Assembly (NCBI GenBank): GCA_903632075.3 | Contig: CAHIKZ030002035.1 | Location: 2,352,501-2,416,500, forward strand | Origin: Acanthosepion pharaonis | Lineage: Eukaryota; Mollusca; Cephalopoda; Sepiida; Sepiidae | Direction of reading: 5' to 3' | Length of the DNA: 64,000 nucleotides | Shown: piece after piece, positions 11,837 through 22,861 of the stretch | How the letters are laid out: the number at the start of each line of letters is the position of its first letter | Position numbering within the stretch: position 1 is the stretch's first letter | Notes under the pieces: model-generated | The model's database searches: none | Seen by the model: the letters and a program-made list of their open reading frames with translations, nothing else | What the model was told of the DNA's origin: nothing | Position numbers and translations under genes: made by a program

Positions 11837-11949
11837 CTCCGTTACAGAGTGGAAGGAAGGAATTTCAACATAGAAATATCTTCTTATATCTTTATACAAA
11901 ATATTAAAGGATAATAATAAATGATAGAAAATAGACTAATTAATCAGTC

Positions 11950-12215
11950 AGTTAAGTGCCATACGCGACAGACGCTTAGGCGATCATGTATCTTTCGATG
12001 CATGACTGACAAGGCAGATTTTTCCAGCAGTAGGTTGCCATTTCTTTCTGCGGTAGTCCAGTTGCCTTGAAAGAAAGAACCTTGTCTGTCCTGCTATTTA
12101 CCCATAGCTGGAGAGAGAAGAGGATTAGCACGTAATGTAATGGATTCGACTGGAATTCGAACTCGGCTATCGGATTCCTCAATCCGAGCCGCTATCCATT
12201 ACTCCACCGGGCCTC
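11950..12215 (-). mobile_element. S1 tRNA-derived SINE, near full length
   Basis: The reverse complement runs from 'ggtggagtaatggatagcgg' through the B-box-like 'gagttcgaattcc' and 'ggtaaatagcagg' to the 3' body 'gatacatgatcgcctaagc'. The longest inverted S1 copy here. From 12216 to 12925 follows AT-rich DNA without features. Confidence 0.75.
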
Positions 12216-12929
12216 TCTAATTAATACAGAATTTAAAAAAAGAAGAAAAGACATTAAACTAAATTATAATGAGTAAAAAAAGTAACAAACAATACTATAA
12301 AACGGCTACAAATAACTGTATTCGGATCCACAATTATTTCTACCCAAGAGCCTCAAGAATAATTTGAAACATAAACATTATAAAGATATATTCTTTACTT
12401 AACCACTTATATATTATTACCTGTTATATATTTATATGTATATTTTTTGTACATTATATTTCTGCTTATTTTATATGTATATAATTATTTCACGATTACA
12501 TCACTAGTGATATGACCAGGCGCATCATCTCGATTTATTTTAGATAGACATATACCAATAAATTACTTATACTTTTTATATATTTTGACCTAGATCATTT
12601 ATTTTTATTTATATTGTCCTACTTTTTTAATCCGACAATCTTGAGACCATTACTACTGCCGGATCATATAAAATGCCCGATAAGAGAAATCACTCCTAAA
12701 AACAATCCCATGTTAACATATTATTGCCAGCTCTTTCGACATATATATTGATGGCATTTATTTCTCTAATTTCTTCAGTAATTCCAAGGAAAGCTAAGGA
12801 AGTAGTTAGGAGTAAATCAGTGAAAAAATACACAAATAACTATACATTGGTTCCCCAATCTAAAAAGTAAACATAATTGCCAATTTATACAACTAGGTAT
12901 AAAAGAATTCTACTAACCTATAAAAGAAC

Positions 12930-13383
12930 CCATGCTAGATAAGACCATCTGCTTAGATCAAGAACAAATGAAAATACACACAAACGAAATAAAAATTATT
13001 AAACACTCCCGAAAATCACTATTATTCAACAACGAAGACGCGTTGATAAAGAAAGAAGGAATCTTTGACATTACATCGGGAAGTTTTGACGGTGCTTCGA
13101 TCCGTGATCGCATACGTATAAATTTGCTACACGAAGCAAAATAATCGATAAAAATGATACAGGCTTCTAGCCTCATAATATTAAGAAACTGTAAAAAATA
13201 AAAAAAAAAACAAAAAAACAGATAAAACAAGAAAAACAATCATAACAATCTTCATGAATATGGGAATCGACATAGACATGAAAACTAACCTAAAAGATGT
13301 AACTTTTCTAGATATCACATTCAACTTAAGAAAAGGTACATATCAACCATGCAGAAAGCCTAATGAAAAACCACTTTATATTA
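12930..13383 (+). pseudogene. Penelope-like element, RT 5' part (split)
   Basis: The plus frame carries 'SRKSLLFNNEDA', then 'FDITSGSFDGASI', a block I know from reverse transcriptases that also carry a GIY-YIG domain, then after a poly-A-like break 'VTFLDITFNLRKGTYQP' and 'KPNEKPLYI'. The catalytic YxDD-type segment expected between them (about 13150-13180) is decayed to stops. Translation stops abruptly at 13383, and the protein resumes at 16315 with 'YTSFKHPQLIIKQ', so the element is split by the insertion 13384-16309. Assignment to Penelope-like elements is from memory of the family. Confidence 0.65.
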
Positions 13384-16309
13384 GGGCAGGTTGATTTTTC
13401 ACTTTTTTTAAAATATCAAAAATAATAATGTACCGAAAGTCGTGTATTGACCTATTAAGTACTGATACAAAAAATTAGATCTGACACTTCAACGGTTTTT
13501 TGAGCATTTGGCATCAAAGATCGTAGACAAAAATGCACTGAAAAATCCACGACTTTGCAAGATTTGGACTAGATATTGATAAAAAACAAACAATTTCACT
13601 ATTTAAATCGGGGAATGTTGTTATTTTGTTTTATCAAAATGAAATAAAATGTAGAAATTATAAGTAAACTTCAAATTTAAAATCTGCCCCCCATAATCAC
13701 TGACGACTTTGAAATGCTGTTTTTTATCTCATGAATTAAGCAGTATTAGTTGAATACATTAAAAATTGATTTTTTTCTGTTTTGAATGAAAATACAACAA
13801 ACAAGCAAATATGGAAAAATAAAGAACAGTTTAACAGGGCTTAATATATAGAGTCAAATAACTCCATATAAGAGCCCTCAGACGAAATTGATAGTCTCAA
13901 TTTCTGACACAAAGCTTTTGCTATTATGTGCTGGTGCCTTGCTTCAAAGCCATAAACAGATTGGGAAGCTCCGGTTGACTTCCCGTTTCATGCCTTGAGA
14001 ATGGGAGGGCAAATCTGGCAAGTCAAGTTTCGTACCATTTAATAATTATTCCCAAATTTCACTTTCAGAAAATTCTTGTGAGTGGTGGTTCACAAACTCC
14101 ACTTAATGACATATCTTTTAACTGTGTCCAGTGCATAGCTTTAAAATTGATAGTTGTGATTCATTTTAATCTTTTCTTGGTTTGCTCCCCACTCTGGAAA
14201 GAATATAAAAATTGAGTTATTTTTTTAAAAAATGCACTCTGTACTGCTTTAATATTTATGGTGAAATTAGATAAAATCCTTAAAATGATTCCATAAATCG
14301 GTATAACTAATTTAGTCAATTTTATATGAATAAATATTTACTAACCTAATGGCCAAAATTCTTTTTATAGCTTCTTCCCTCACTTCCAGTTCATCAGATT
14401 TGACCATTGAATATAAGATATTTTCAGGCAGTAAGGCGAAAGCATTGTATTGTATATTTTTCAATGTGATCTGGATTTCATATGGTTGCTTCCTAATCCT
14501 TTGGATCATATTGAAAATATACATTTGCTGATTGTGGAACTTGTTATTTCTTTTATTTTCGAACCAGCAAATGACATACACATTCACAATAAAATTTATT
14601 GAACTGCGGAGTTTGGTTAAAATATTTCGTGGCTATGCACCATGAGTCCATAAAAACATCAGACTGATGCCTAAGGTTAACCATCTTGCCTGGTTTAATG
14701 GACCAATTTACCATGATGCAAATCTAGAGTCCACCTTATCTCTAGAAATACCCACTCTATATTTATAAAGGAGTCTTTGGTCACAACTAAGGGTATCTGC
14801 ATTTTCAATTTTAAAAATAGAATCCAGAGGACTGCCAACAGCTGAAAATGATATTTGGGGTAAATTATGGTAATCATTTGCACGTAATCTTCCAAGTGGA
14901 CCATTGAATGTGGCAGGGCTTTTTTGTGGTACCATCTACATGTTTTAAAAGACCTCTAAACAGAAGTTTATTTTGGTGCAAGGAGCAACCAATAGTATGA
15001 AGATGCAGCAAATCCACCTTCACAGCCTGAATTGGCATTAGTTTTTGTCAACAAGCATAGCCTTGATAGTGCTCACACTGTTGAATTCATGCAAAACATT
15101 AGCCACTTACTCGGCAAGAACCACAACAGTTGCACCAATATTAGGAAGAACCCTATGTGTCAGATATTCACTTTCATATGTCATCTTTGTGACAGTCAAG
15201 TGGCGTTCTTGGTCCCTTGGTTTTCTTCTCTCGATTTTCCTCCACCATTTTCTTGTACATTAGTGTGTCTTTGTCAGTTCTCCCATCAACTCCAATACAA
15301 AGATTTTCCACCTTTTCATCATGCTGTTGATGGGCATTTGTCTCTTTAGCCTTTGCTCTATCATTTTTACATTTATCTATATAAATATCTTTTTATATTA
15401 ATATTGGGGATAAGAAGGCCGATAGCCCTGATATCCAAGAGCAATGCATTGGCAAGGCTGGCTCTAAGATTGGAAGATACATCACCCCTGATCAACTCAA
15501 CAGCATACCAGTGGATTTTGATAGAGCTATCAAAATTCCACGGTATGCTAGGCTCTTTGGGATGCATTTTCCTGCCATTTTTTATTAAAATATCTGACAA
15601 AGAAAATATATGTATTATCAGAAATTACACAAAAATATTTTTCAAAATAAATTGGAAAATAAAGTTTGAAATGCATTATTAAATTATAAAAGTAATGTTT
15701 ATTTACATAAAAGTAGAGTTAGTGTCGGGATTAGATTGTAAATAGGTTTTTAATAAAACACTAATTTTGAAAATATAAACAAATTACAATAATTATAAAA
15801 TTTGTATTTTTTTAATTAGTTAAGTATATTTTGATGAGAAATAAAATAGATATTTGTGCTAGTTAAAAGCGTAAACAGTAAACAAAAACAAACCAAACTT
15901 GCAAGAGGAGGTAATTACTACCAGAAAATACCGAAAACATATCCAGTAAAAAAGACGCCGTTCATAAGTAGTTATTTGTATTTTAAACTAAATATTTTAG
16001 TGTGTTTTATTTTTTATTTTGAGTAATTTCATTTAATTTATTAAGAGACTAGATAATAAGCTCAAAAATATCCATCATTAAGCGTTATTTTCTTCTTTTC
16101 TTTTCGTTAAGACTCGGTTTTAATTTATCCTACACATGTTTCCGGTGACACCGATACGATGATAAAAATCGCAATTTATTTTGTCTTTAAGTTCGATTGC
16201 TCAAATAAATACGAAGTTTTGAAGAAAAATATTTTTTGTGGTAATTTTTGACGTGATTTTGCAACTTTCCCCGAGTTATTCTTTTTACACTTCCAAAATC
16301 GACCTACCC
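13384..16309 (-). mobile_element. Nested 2.9-kb TIR transposon, unnamed family
   Basis: Ends are inverted: left 'gggcaggttgattttt', right (reverse complement) 'gggtaggtcgattttg', 14 of the first 16 bases alike. Its boundaries coincide with the interruption of the Penelope-like RT, which independently marks it as an insertion. Right end may extend to 16314 (cgactg). The flanking sequences 'tatatta' and 'tacatat' are weakly similar, so the target duplication is undetermined. The interior holds one eroded gene on the minus strand (13862-15602) and about 0.5-0.7 kb of AT-rich non-coding DNA on each side. Confidence 0.65.
13862..15602 (-). pseudogene. Eroded transposon ORF, probable DDE-like transposase
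   Basis: Reading 5' to 3' on the minus strand: 'PSIPWNFDSSIKIHWYAVEL' then 'IRGDVSSNL' (15380-15570), 'LCIGVDGRTDKDTLMY' (about 15255-15300), 'EYLTHRVLPNIGA', 'VSTIKAMLVDKN' (about 15050), 'HTIGCSLHQNKLLFR' (about 14970), 'SPATFNGPLGRL', 'IGPLNQARWLTLGI' (about 14690), 'ALLPENILYSMVKSDELE', 'INFKAMHWTQL' (about 14120), and 'LDLPDLPSHSQG' near 14010. These blocks are collinear, so this is one gene of about 550-600 codons broken by at least four frameshifts and several stops. I recognise the blocks from an intronless invertebrate protein family that I know only as uncharacterised. Two spaced aspartates in strand-like contexts (VDG, LVD), a CxxxH-like pair, and a distal SHSQ block suggest an RNase H-fold transposase. 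That role is inference. Confidence 0.6.
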
Positions 16310-16314
16310 GACTG

Positions 16315-17045
16315 TACATATACACATCTTTCAAACACCCGCAATTAATAATCAAGCAGATCTCACAATCAATTAACAGCAGGATTTCTGACAATTCTTC
16401 CAGTGAAAACATATTCAACGAAGCCAAGAAAAACACTCACATTCACACCACACAGCAAAAAAAAAAAAAAAATCCAACAGGAAAAGAATCATCATATGGT
16501 TCAACACACCGTACCACATAAAACGTAAAAAACAAAAATAGGAAAAACATTCATTAAGCTTATACACAGACACTTCCCCTATTTAGCACTCTCCACAAAA
16601 GATTCAACAAAAATACAGTAAAAATCAGATACAATTCCACCGAAAACATAACACCAAAAATAAAATGCACAACAGGAAAACAACCAACAAATCACATGCA
16701 TGAATCAAACCCACGTGTAACTGCAGAACAATGAATAAATGTCTCTTAAACGGCAATTGCTTGCAGAACAATGTAATATACCAAGCCACTGTAAAATAGA
16801 CACATAACGAATAAAAATATACATAGCAGTAACTGATGAATCCTGGAAACAAAGAAAAAAAACTCATGGAAATAAGGAAAGCAGTATTGGCATACAACAA
16901 TAAATTTAAAAACTGTGTCTTGAGGTAAAATAACTATAATTACCTTCCCAGACCAACACAAACTGCTACATAAATGATTCAGAACCCATTCCAAAATGCA
17001 TTCGCGAAAGCAAATTTTTACGACATTACTTAAAAATAGAAAACT
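16315..17045 (+). pseudogene. Penelope-like element, 3' part with GIY-YIG-like region
   Basis: Continues the protein broken at 13383: 'YTSFKHPQLIIKQISQSI' then 'SRISDNSSSENIFNEAKK', a basic patch and 'IIIWFNTPYHIKR' (about 16490-16525), then 'NKCLLNGNCLQNNVIYQ' (16730-16782) followed by 'IKIYIAVTDESWKQR' (16810-16855). In intact relatives the last two blocks are the cysteine motif and the GIY-YIG endonuclease core. Here GIY/YIG has become 'IYIA'. Stops and A-runs riddle it. The hydrophobic minus-strand frames over 16625-17251 are antisense of this A-rich DNA. Confidence 0.65.
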
Positions 17046-17289
17046 AAAAACGGACAAAAATAAAGAAATAAAAAATAAACTAAATAACAAAACAAAGTAA
17101 AATAAATGAATCTAAACCAATAAAATAAGTAAATAAACAAAGTAAATAATAAACAAATTAACAAACCACGAACGCACACATAAACACAAGTAAACGTAAT
17201 AATAACACCAGCAATAAAATAATCAAAAATAAATAAATAAAAAGTTAACAAACAATACTATAAACAACAACGACAACAACAACAACAAC

Positions 17290-17373
17290 AATAATAATAA
17301 TGTCATGATGCCATTTCTGACCTTATGTGTCTGGTCGGTACCCGGAAACCAAAGGAAATAAAGCAACAACAAC

Positions 17374-17405
<32 letters not shown>

Positions 17406-17415
17406 CAACAACAAT
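17290..17415 (+). repeat. LINE-C 3' end with AAC/AAT tail
   Basis: 'tgtcatgatgccatttct' and 'cggtacccgg' match the 3' UTR at 17735-17790 and 41460-41520. It ends in a (AAC)n(AAT)n tail. Severely 5'-truncated copy. Confidence 0.65.
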
Positions 17416-17436
17416 AAAAACGGTGCCTCCTTATTG

Positions 17437-17880
17437 ATATGGCAGTCCCTGCTGACTGCAATGTATCTTTGAAGATATTCAAAATGTTGTCAAAGTACAA
17501 GGACCTTGAAATAGAAATCTCGAAAATGTGGCATATGGGAACATCAACAATCCCTGTTGTAGTTGGAGCCCTAGGACTGGTTGGAAAAGATTGCAGTAGA
17601 CTAATTGAAGGGATTCCTGGAAGTCCATGCCTCAAGGAGATACAAAAAATTGTTCTGACAAGTACAGCCCACACCTTACGAAGGGCTTTATCTAGGTAAT
17701 TTAATTTTTTTTTTTTTTTTGTCAGTGGAAAGTGTCATGACGCCATTTCTAACCTTAGGTCCCTGGGCGGGACCCGGAAAGAAATGTGTAAACGCCAGAA
17801 ATTAAAGAAAATGATAATGATAATAATAATAATATTATTAATAATAATAATATTAATAATATTAATAATAATAATGAAAT
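17437..17880 (+). pseudogene. LINE-C, C-terminus and 3' UTR
   Basis: The open frame 17439-17699 gives 'LSKYKDLEIEISKMWHM', 'TIPVVVGALGLVGKD', 'GSPCLKEIQKIVLTSTAHT' and 'LRRALSR', the C-terminal end of a LINE ORF2 downstream of the reverse transcriptase; this block is common in invertebrate and shark LINEs. After the stop come a T-run, 'gtcagtggaaagtgtcatg', 'gggcgggacccgg' and a long (AAT)n tail. The start at 17439 is internal, not a real initiator. I see no promoter or upstream RT. Confidence 0.7.
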
Positions 17881-18332
17881 TAACTCATTACAGCATAAAG
17901 TTTCCTTGGAATTTTTAAGCTTATTTTGCCTAATTTACATTGTTGTGGATTTTAAATTTTAGGTAACCTCCTGTAAGAAATTTTTACGCCATGCTCTAAT
18001 GTATGAAATAGTTTCAGGATCCTAGCTTAGTGAGAGTTAAATGAAACTAAAGAAGGCATGAAACCTATTACATTCAGAGATTTAGTAGATACTCGGATTT
18101 GAATAGGCGCTCTGGGTGTATATTAAACGGTATTTATATTTACTTTCATCTACCCGACTGAATGTTCGAGAAATCTTATTAAAAAAAAATTTGCGGAATT
18201 GAACCTGTGTCCCTCAGGGTCGAGGGTGCCACCGTTTAGCTCGGAAAGCCTTACCGTTTGATCACGAAAAGACAGACGGTCAAAACCAATTTCATGCTTT
18301 CAAGCTAAATTTCTTTAGTAAAATTTAAAATA
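17881..18332. other. Intergenic, nothing recognised
   Basis: AT-rich. A short T-rich stretch near 18180 is followed by 'gaacctgtgtccctcag' and 'gcctta', possibly a decayed SINE, but I found no partner. Confidence 0.35.
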
Positions 18333-18372
<40 letters not shown>

Positions 18373-18442
18373 TATTAAATTGGAAGTAAAAATGTTCAAT
18401 ACTTATTGAAGGCCAATTGACAAGGACGATTGTATTGATGAC

Positions 18443-18490
<48 letters not shown>
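18333..18490. repeat. (CA)n ... (TA)n(TG)n inverted arrays
   Basis: A (CA)n(TA)n array at 18333-18372 faces a (TA)n(TG)n array at 18443-18490 with about 70 bp between. The arms are complementary, so single strands could fold. Confidence 0.9.
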
Positions 18491-18491
<1 letters not shown>

Positions 18492-18514
18492 CTTTTAATC
18501 ATTTCACCTCAAGC

Positions 18515-18985
18515 AAGGCGGTAATGCCATTAGGATGCAGGAAAGTGAGTGAAGGAAAACGGGAAGACTTTAGTGTGGAAAACAGAGGAAAAGGACAACA
18601 AAGGAACAGGGTCTACATAGAAGATGGCGAATAACGGTGAAGATTTTATGTGGCAGGGAAACAAGAAATCGAAAGGGAGTTCCACAGGCGAGAAGTGCAA
18701 GGAAAGATACAATTAGAATATAACTTGCGGTCGCACCTAGTTAGTTCAACGATAAAACGGCGAGACGATAAAACGGTGAAACCTAGTTGCCACTCTAGTA
18801 ACACACTCAAATTCAAATGCAGTCGAAGCACTAAAGAAAAAAGCTCATCAGAACAAGTGCCATGAAAATATTTGTAGAAAAGACAGAGAGAAGCTACGTC
18901 ACGTCGGTGGGAAAAGGAGTGAAGTCTTGCCATGTCAAGTCAGGATCGATTACATTACAGATCCTTCTTTGAATTTAGACTGGAT
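18515..18985 (-). pseudogene. LINE-A, C-terminal end and 3' UTR
   Basis: Minus frame 18646-18933 gives 'SHRRDVASLCLFYKYFHG', 'CSDELFSLV' and 'LWNSLSISCFPAT', the classical end of a CR1/L2/jockey-type ORF2. The 3' UTR then reads through 'gcattaccgccttgcttg' to 'gaaatgattaaaag'. 5'-truncated. The frame is mostly intact over 95 codons, and a frameshift hides the 'FKRSTRLAARSH' block seen at 51005-51463. Confidence 0.8.
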
Positions 18986-19053
18986 TCTCGAGATATACAG
19001 TAGGAGCCCTGGACCAGATATGGCAGCCATCCTGGGTGAGACGATATTTAGCT

Positions 19054-19814
19054 CTGGGGTTCTCAACCGGGATTCACGTGGGACCTAGCGTCCATGTAAT
19101 ATTTCTGAGGGTCCAGAGGCAAAATATAACAAATTGAGGGTCCACTATGATATTTTGGTGGTCCATTAAGAAAGCCAACTCAGAATGGTTTTTAGTATTA
19201 AAATAAAGCACATCTCTACGTTATTGCTTTTCCAACATCTTTTTGAATCGGGATTTAGTCGAATTTCTCAACTGTTTTTCAAAAGTTCGACTTGACATTG
19301 CGAAAAGAGGTGATCTTTGACTATCCTTCACATCGATGGAACCAGATTTAAAGAAACTCACTGAGCAGCATCAACCACAGTGATCACATTGAATAAATAT
19401 GCCTTTCTTTTTTTTTCTAATCACACACTTAACTTTGATTGATTTATTAAAATTTTTAACCAGTGTACATAAATAAATACCTCAGTGAATTCAATTGCCT
19501 GAAGAGCTCTGCTCCGCATGGCTTTGACCATGGAAGAAACATTGTAATATTGTAATACAAGATATTGGTTAATAAAAATTATTATTACTATTATTATTAT
19601 CATTATTATTGTAGAATAATTTATTTGCATTAAATTAGTATTCATTTAAAAATAAAGGTTAATTATATAATATTTATTTGATTATTAAAACCTCAAAATT
19701 TTTATTAGTTAAAAATAGAATATTGTTGTCTTATGTCAAATAGTTATCAAGGGGTCCACCAAGATAAAAAGAAGGGAAAATGGATCTATGGATAAAAAAA
19801 ATTAAGACCCACAG
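19054..19814. mobile_element. Non-autonomous hAT element, 761 bp
   Basis: Left end 'ctggggttctcaacc', right end (reverse complement) 'ctgtgggtcttaatt', 10 of 13 bases alike. Flanks 'atttagct' (19046-19053) and 'gtttagct' (19815-19822) form an 8-bp duplication with one mismatch. No transposase sequence recognised inside. A short (ATT)n tract lies at 19585-19613. Confidence 0.6.
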
Positions 19815-19822
19815 GTTTAGCT

Positions 19823-20400
19823 TAAAGGTGCTTTTCTCAGGATAAACATGGATGTCATTAAATATATCGTATATCAGTTTGTAATGTGATGACGAAAGAC
19901 TCCCACTAAACAAAGCATACAATAGAACAGTGTTAAAAAAGTAGTTCTAGTAAAATAGTGATGAGACCGCACACCGAAAGTAACATGGGTTAGTCAAGGA
20001 TGGGTTGCTTACCAATTTCATTTTTATGACTCCTAAACAACAAGAGGATGGGAGGAAAAACAAGCAGAAAAGAACATTTTTGACGCACAACCTTTAGTTG
20101 AACGCTTTCTAACATCCAGATGTGCGTATGTACCTATGAAAGTTGTACTAGGAGCGGGATGGGTCCTTTGTGTGCGTAGTTGAAAGCGAAGGACATGATT
20201 TAGGAAGAACAGCCGAAAACTAGTCTTTTTCTTTTTTTCCTCTGTCATTTCTTTATTTATTTATTATTTTATTTTATTTTTTTTGCTTTGTTGGTCGACC
20301 AAGCGTGACATTAGCTGATTTATTCAAGTGCTTGTTTTCTTGTGTCCTAAGTGCGTTGAACGGACTCCCACGTGACCACTGAAAAGTACCCGAAAAGTCA
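19823..20400. other. No recognised gene
   Basis: Short open frames only. No repeat partner found. Confidence 0.35.
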
Positions 20401-20408
20401 GGTCAGCT

Positions 20409-20412
<4 letters not shown>

Positions 20413-20461
<49 letters not shown>

Positions 20462-20514
20462 GTTGATTGGTGCAGCTCTATCTCTGATATTGACCGCGCA
20501 TATAATATATAAAT

Positions 20515-20605
<91 letters not shown>

Positions 20606-20608
20606 CAC
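20413..20608. repeat. Two long (TA)n arrays
   Basis: (TA)n at 20413-20458 and 20519-20600, separated by a 60-bp unit containing 'ctctgatattgaccgcgc', which recurs inverted at 42010-42050 ('gcgcggt', 'atatcagagata') also beside (TA)n. The 137-codon frame over this region is translated TA repeat. Confidence 0.95.
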
Positions 20609-20668
20609 ACACTTTTCACACACATGCACATTTTCACACACACATATATATATAGGGCAGTTCAATTT

Positions 20669-20792
20669 ATAATTACATGAATCATTCATACAAAAAACAA
20701 ATATAGAAGTTAATGATTTAAATGGCGAGCTCGCCATTTAAATCATTAACGTTTCTATATTTTTTTTTTGTATGAATGATTCATGTAATTAT
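20669..20792. repeat. Near-perfect 62-bp-arm palindrome
   Basis: The arms meet at 20730/20731 in 'ggcgagctcgcc' and extend to 'aattacatgaatcattcat' on the left. The only differences are in the A/T run and a 2-bp indel. No spacer. Confidence 0.95.
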
Positions 20793-20954
20793 ATAAAAAA
20801 AAAAGTGTGGCTGGTCCTGCACAAGGCCTTCACCACTATAAACAAATCTCATGTGCCGGTGTCGGGGTGTCGGTTTCCTGGGGACTTATCGGCCTGACCC
20901 TCATACGTCGAACGCGACGGGAGAGTCGATTATTATATATATATATATATGATA

Positions 20955-21145
20955 GCGTCTTTGGGCAGTAATCTCTCTTTTGTAGAAGTTTCATTAAAAA
21001 CGACTGACAAGGTACTACGATTATTATTTTTTAAAATTTTTTATTGTGTTCGTAAAGGTGATTACTTTTCTGGATATAAAGTATGTAAAAACTGTCCAAA
21101 TTGGAAAACGGTCCTAGCTGAAGAATTCTTTGTCTACTTTACACT
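20955..21145 (-). repeat. Penelope-type 3' region, fragment
   Basis: Shares 'gactgacaaggt', 'ttcattaaaaacgac'-like sequence and 'gattacttttctggatat' with 21590-21700 in the same orientation. The 70-codon plus frame across it is not shared and is not called as a gene. Confidence 0.5.
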
Positions 21146-21534
21146 CGGCAGGGATTTATGATATAGAATGCTTCTAAAATGGTTGGGGTATTATTTCTAT
21201 ATATTGATAAACTATGTAAATAAAAAAAATATTGTCTTTCATTAAGAGTTAAGAGAGAAAACATTATAAAAACAATAAAATCAAGATATAAATAAATTTT
21301 ATATTGCGAGCAAAATTAAGACAAAAAAATGTTCAATTACACTGTTTCACAAAGAATAAATATTGTCGACATATCAAATACCTTTTTCAAACAATTGTTA
21401 TCAACACCTGTCTAGTTTGTGTTTTATTGGTACCACCAAAACGGATACTTTTTTCCGAAATGAAAGCAAAATATCACCATACCTTGTTTTAAAATATTTG
21501 CCAAAATTCAGAGAATAATCTGATTCAAACAAAA

Positions 21535-21590
21535 TCTATCTATCTATCTATCTATCTATATGATCATTATCTATCTATCTATCTACAAGT
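21535..21590. repeat. (TCTA)n microsatellite
   Basis: Two TCTA runs split by 'tatgatcat'. Confidence 0.9.
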
Positions 21591-21750
21591 TTTATTAAAG
21601 ACAACTGACAAGGTTCCGCGTTTAAACATTTTATTCAATTTTTGTATAAGTGATTTCTTTTCTGACCATAAAGTGTGGTAAAACATTCTGAATGTTGTAT
21701 ATATCCGACCGCTTTCGGCTATTCTATTAGCCATTTTCAGGGATATTTTT
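21590..21750 (-). mobile_element. Penelope-type 3' end with hammerhead-like fold
   Basis: The minus strand reads, over 21746-21701: helix I 'atatcc', core 'ctgaaaa', helix II 'ggcta...tagcc', 'gaaa', then 'gcggtc' and the other helix I strand 'ggatat'. This is the type I hammerhead order with a GTC cleavage triplet. One core base differs from CUGANGA (A for G at position 8), so the copy may be inactive. A second, more decayed copy is at 61520-61640. Confidence 0.6.
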
Positions 21751-22024
21751 ATATATTCTAATCTTTAACTGAATGTATACATTTTTCAATGTGTATCTAG
21801 AGTGATAAGAATATTTTTTTATTATTATGGTCCAAAAACGGCCAGAACGTTGTGGTCATGTTCGTAGATAATGTTATTGAGTGTTGACCTTTTTCTTTTT
21901 TATTGTGAATGTTTCTATTATATTTTGTCTTTTTTACATGTGGTTGAGGCTATTGTTTTTGTATTTTCTACGTGTATGTTACCGATACTAGGTTTCCATA
22001 CGTGTTTAAATGAGTCATACTTAG

Positions 22025-22375
22025 TTTGGTTTGGTTTGTTTTACAGCATATCAACACCTCAATGAGTTATTTAATGCCAACAAGATATATATATTGCTGA
22101 TAATAATCATTTACAAAAAATGTATTGCTGGCAATATTTTTCCTTCATAGTGTTTTGACCCCAGTTTGTGGGTTAACTATTTGCCCGTGGTTAGAACCCT
22201 AACAGGTGCTACCACCCCAGGTGAAGGTGGACCTAGGAACAGCAGCAATTAAAAGGTGGTTCCACGCTCCTCAAAACCCCTGAACAGAGGACTTACTGTT
22301 CGATATAGTTTATCGTCTTACCCAGGACGCGGATGTAGCATATTGTCTTACCCAGGACGGGAGCCATATTTAAAC
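22025..22375 (+). repeat. R1 interspersed repeat
   Basis: Matches 356-880 with an internal deletion: 'gcatatcaac', 'gttaactatttg', 'aacaggtgctaccacc' and 'ttatcgtcttacccagg'. From 22376 to 22860 nothing is recognised. Confidence 0.65.
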
Positions 22376-22861
22376 TAGAAGACTAACGTTATATTACTCC
22401 GACCATAGCTCAATTAGGACTCATTTAGACACACATGGAAACCTAGCAAAAACTGTTCGCAACATACTCGTAAGTAATTCTATAAAATAATAGCCTTGTA
22501 TGAACAAAGCTATATCTTTGTCATTCCCTAAAACAATTTTACATGTATTTATACATACAGACAGAAACAGACTAACAAAGATTAAATAAGAAAAAATACG
22601 TGACGGCAACATTTGCTTGTACTTTCGTGCGCCAAATACAAGTGACTGTCATATTTAAATTATTTCTTTTGATTTTCTATCCGGCATGGACGTAATATAT
22701 TTCGTGTAATTTTCTCCGAGGTACCATCATTTTGTTCCACGTTTATTATACTTTATTAATTTTTAAAAAAAAAGCTGTTTAGCTTTGGGAAAACCAGAAC
22801 TCACAGGGAGCCATTTCTGAAATAAATATTACCACACTGATCAATTTTTTTAAAAATCAAT

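Noticed and set aside
15032..15349. 105-codon plus-strand frame with hydrophobic start
   Set aside because: Antisense of the conserved blocks of the nested transposon gene.
16625..17251. Several hydrophobic minus-strand frames that look like membrane proteins
   Set aside because: They are antisense of the A-rich Penelope-like 3' part, whose plus strand carries recognisable protein blocks.
17223..17414. Poly-leucine protein on the minus strand
   Set aside because: Antisense of the LINE-C AAC/AAT tails.
20324..20737. 137-codon frame with YIYIYI runs
   Set aside because: Direct translation of (TA)n arrays plus one palindrome arm; no unique protein sequence.
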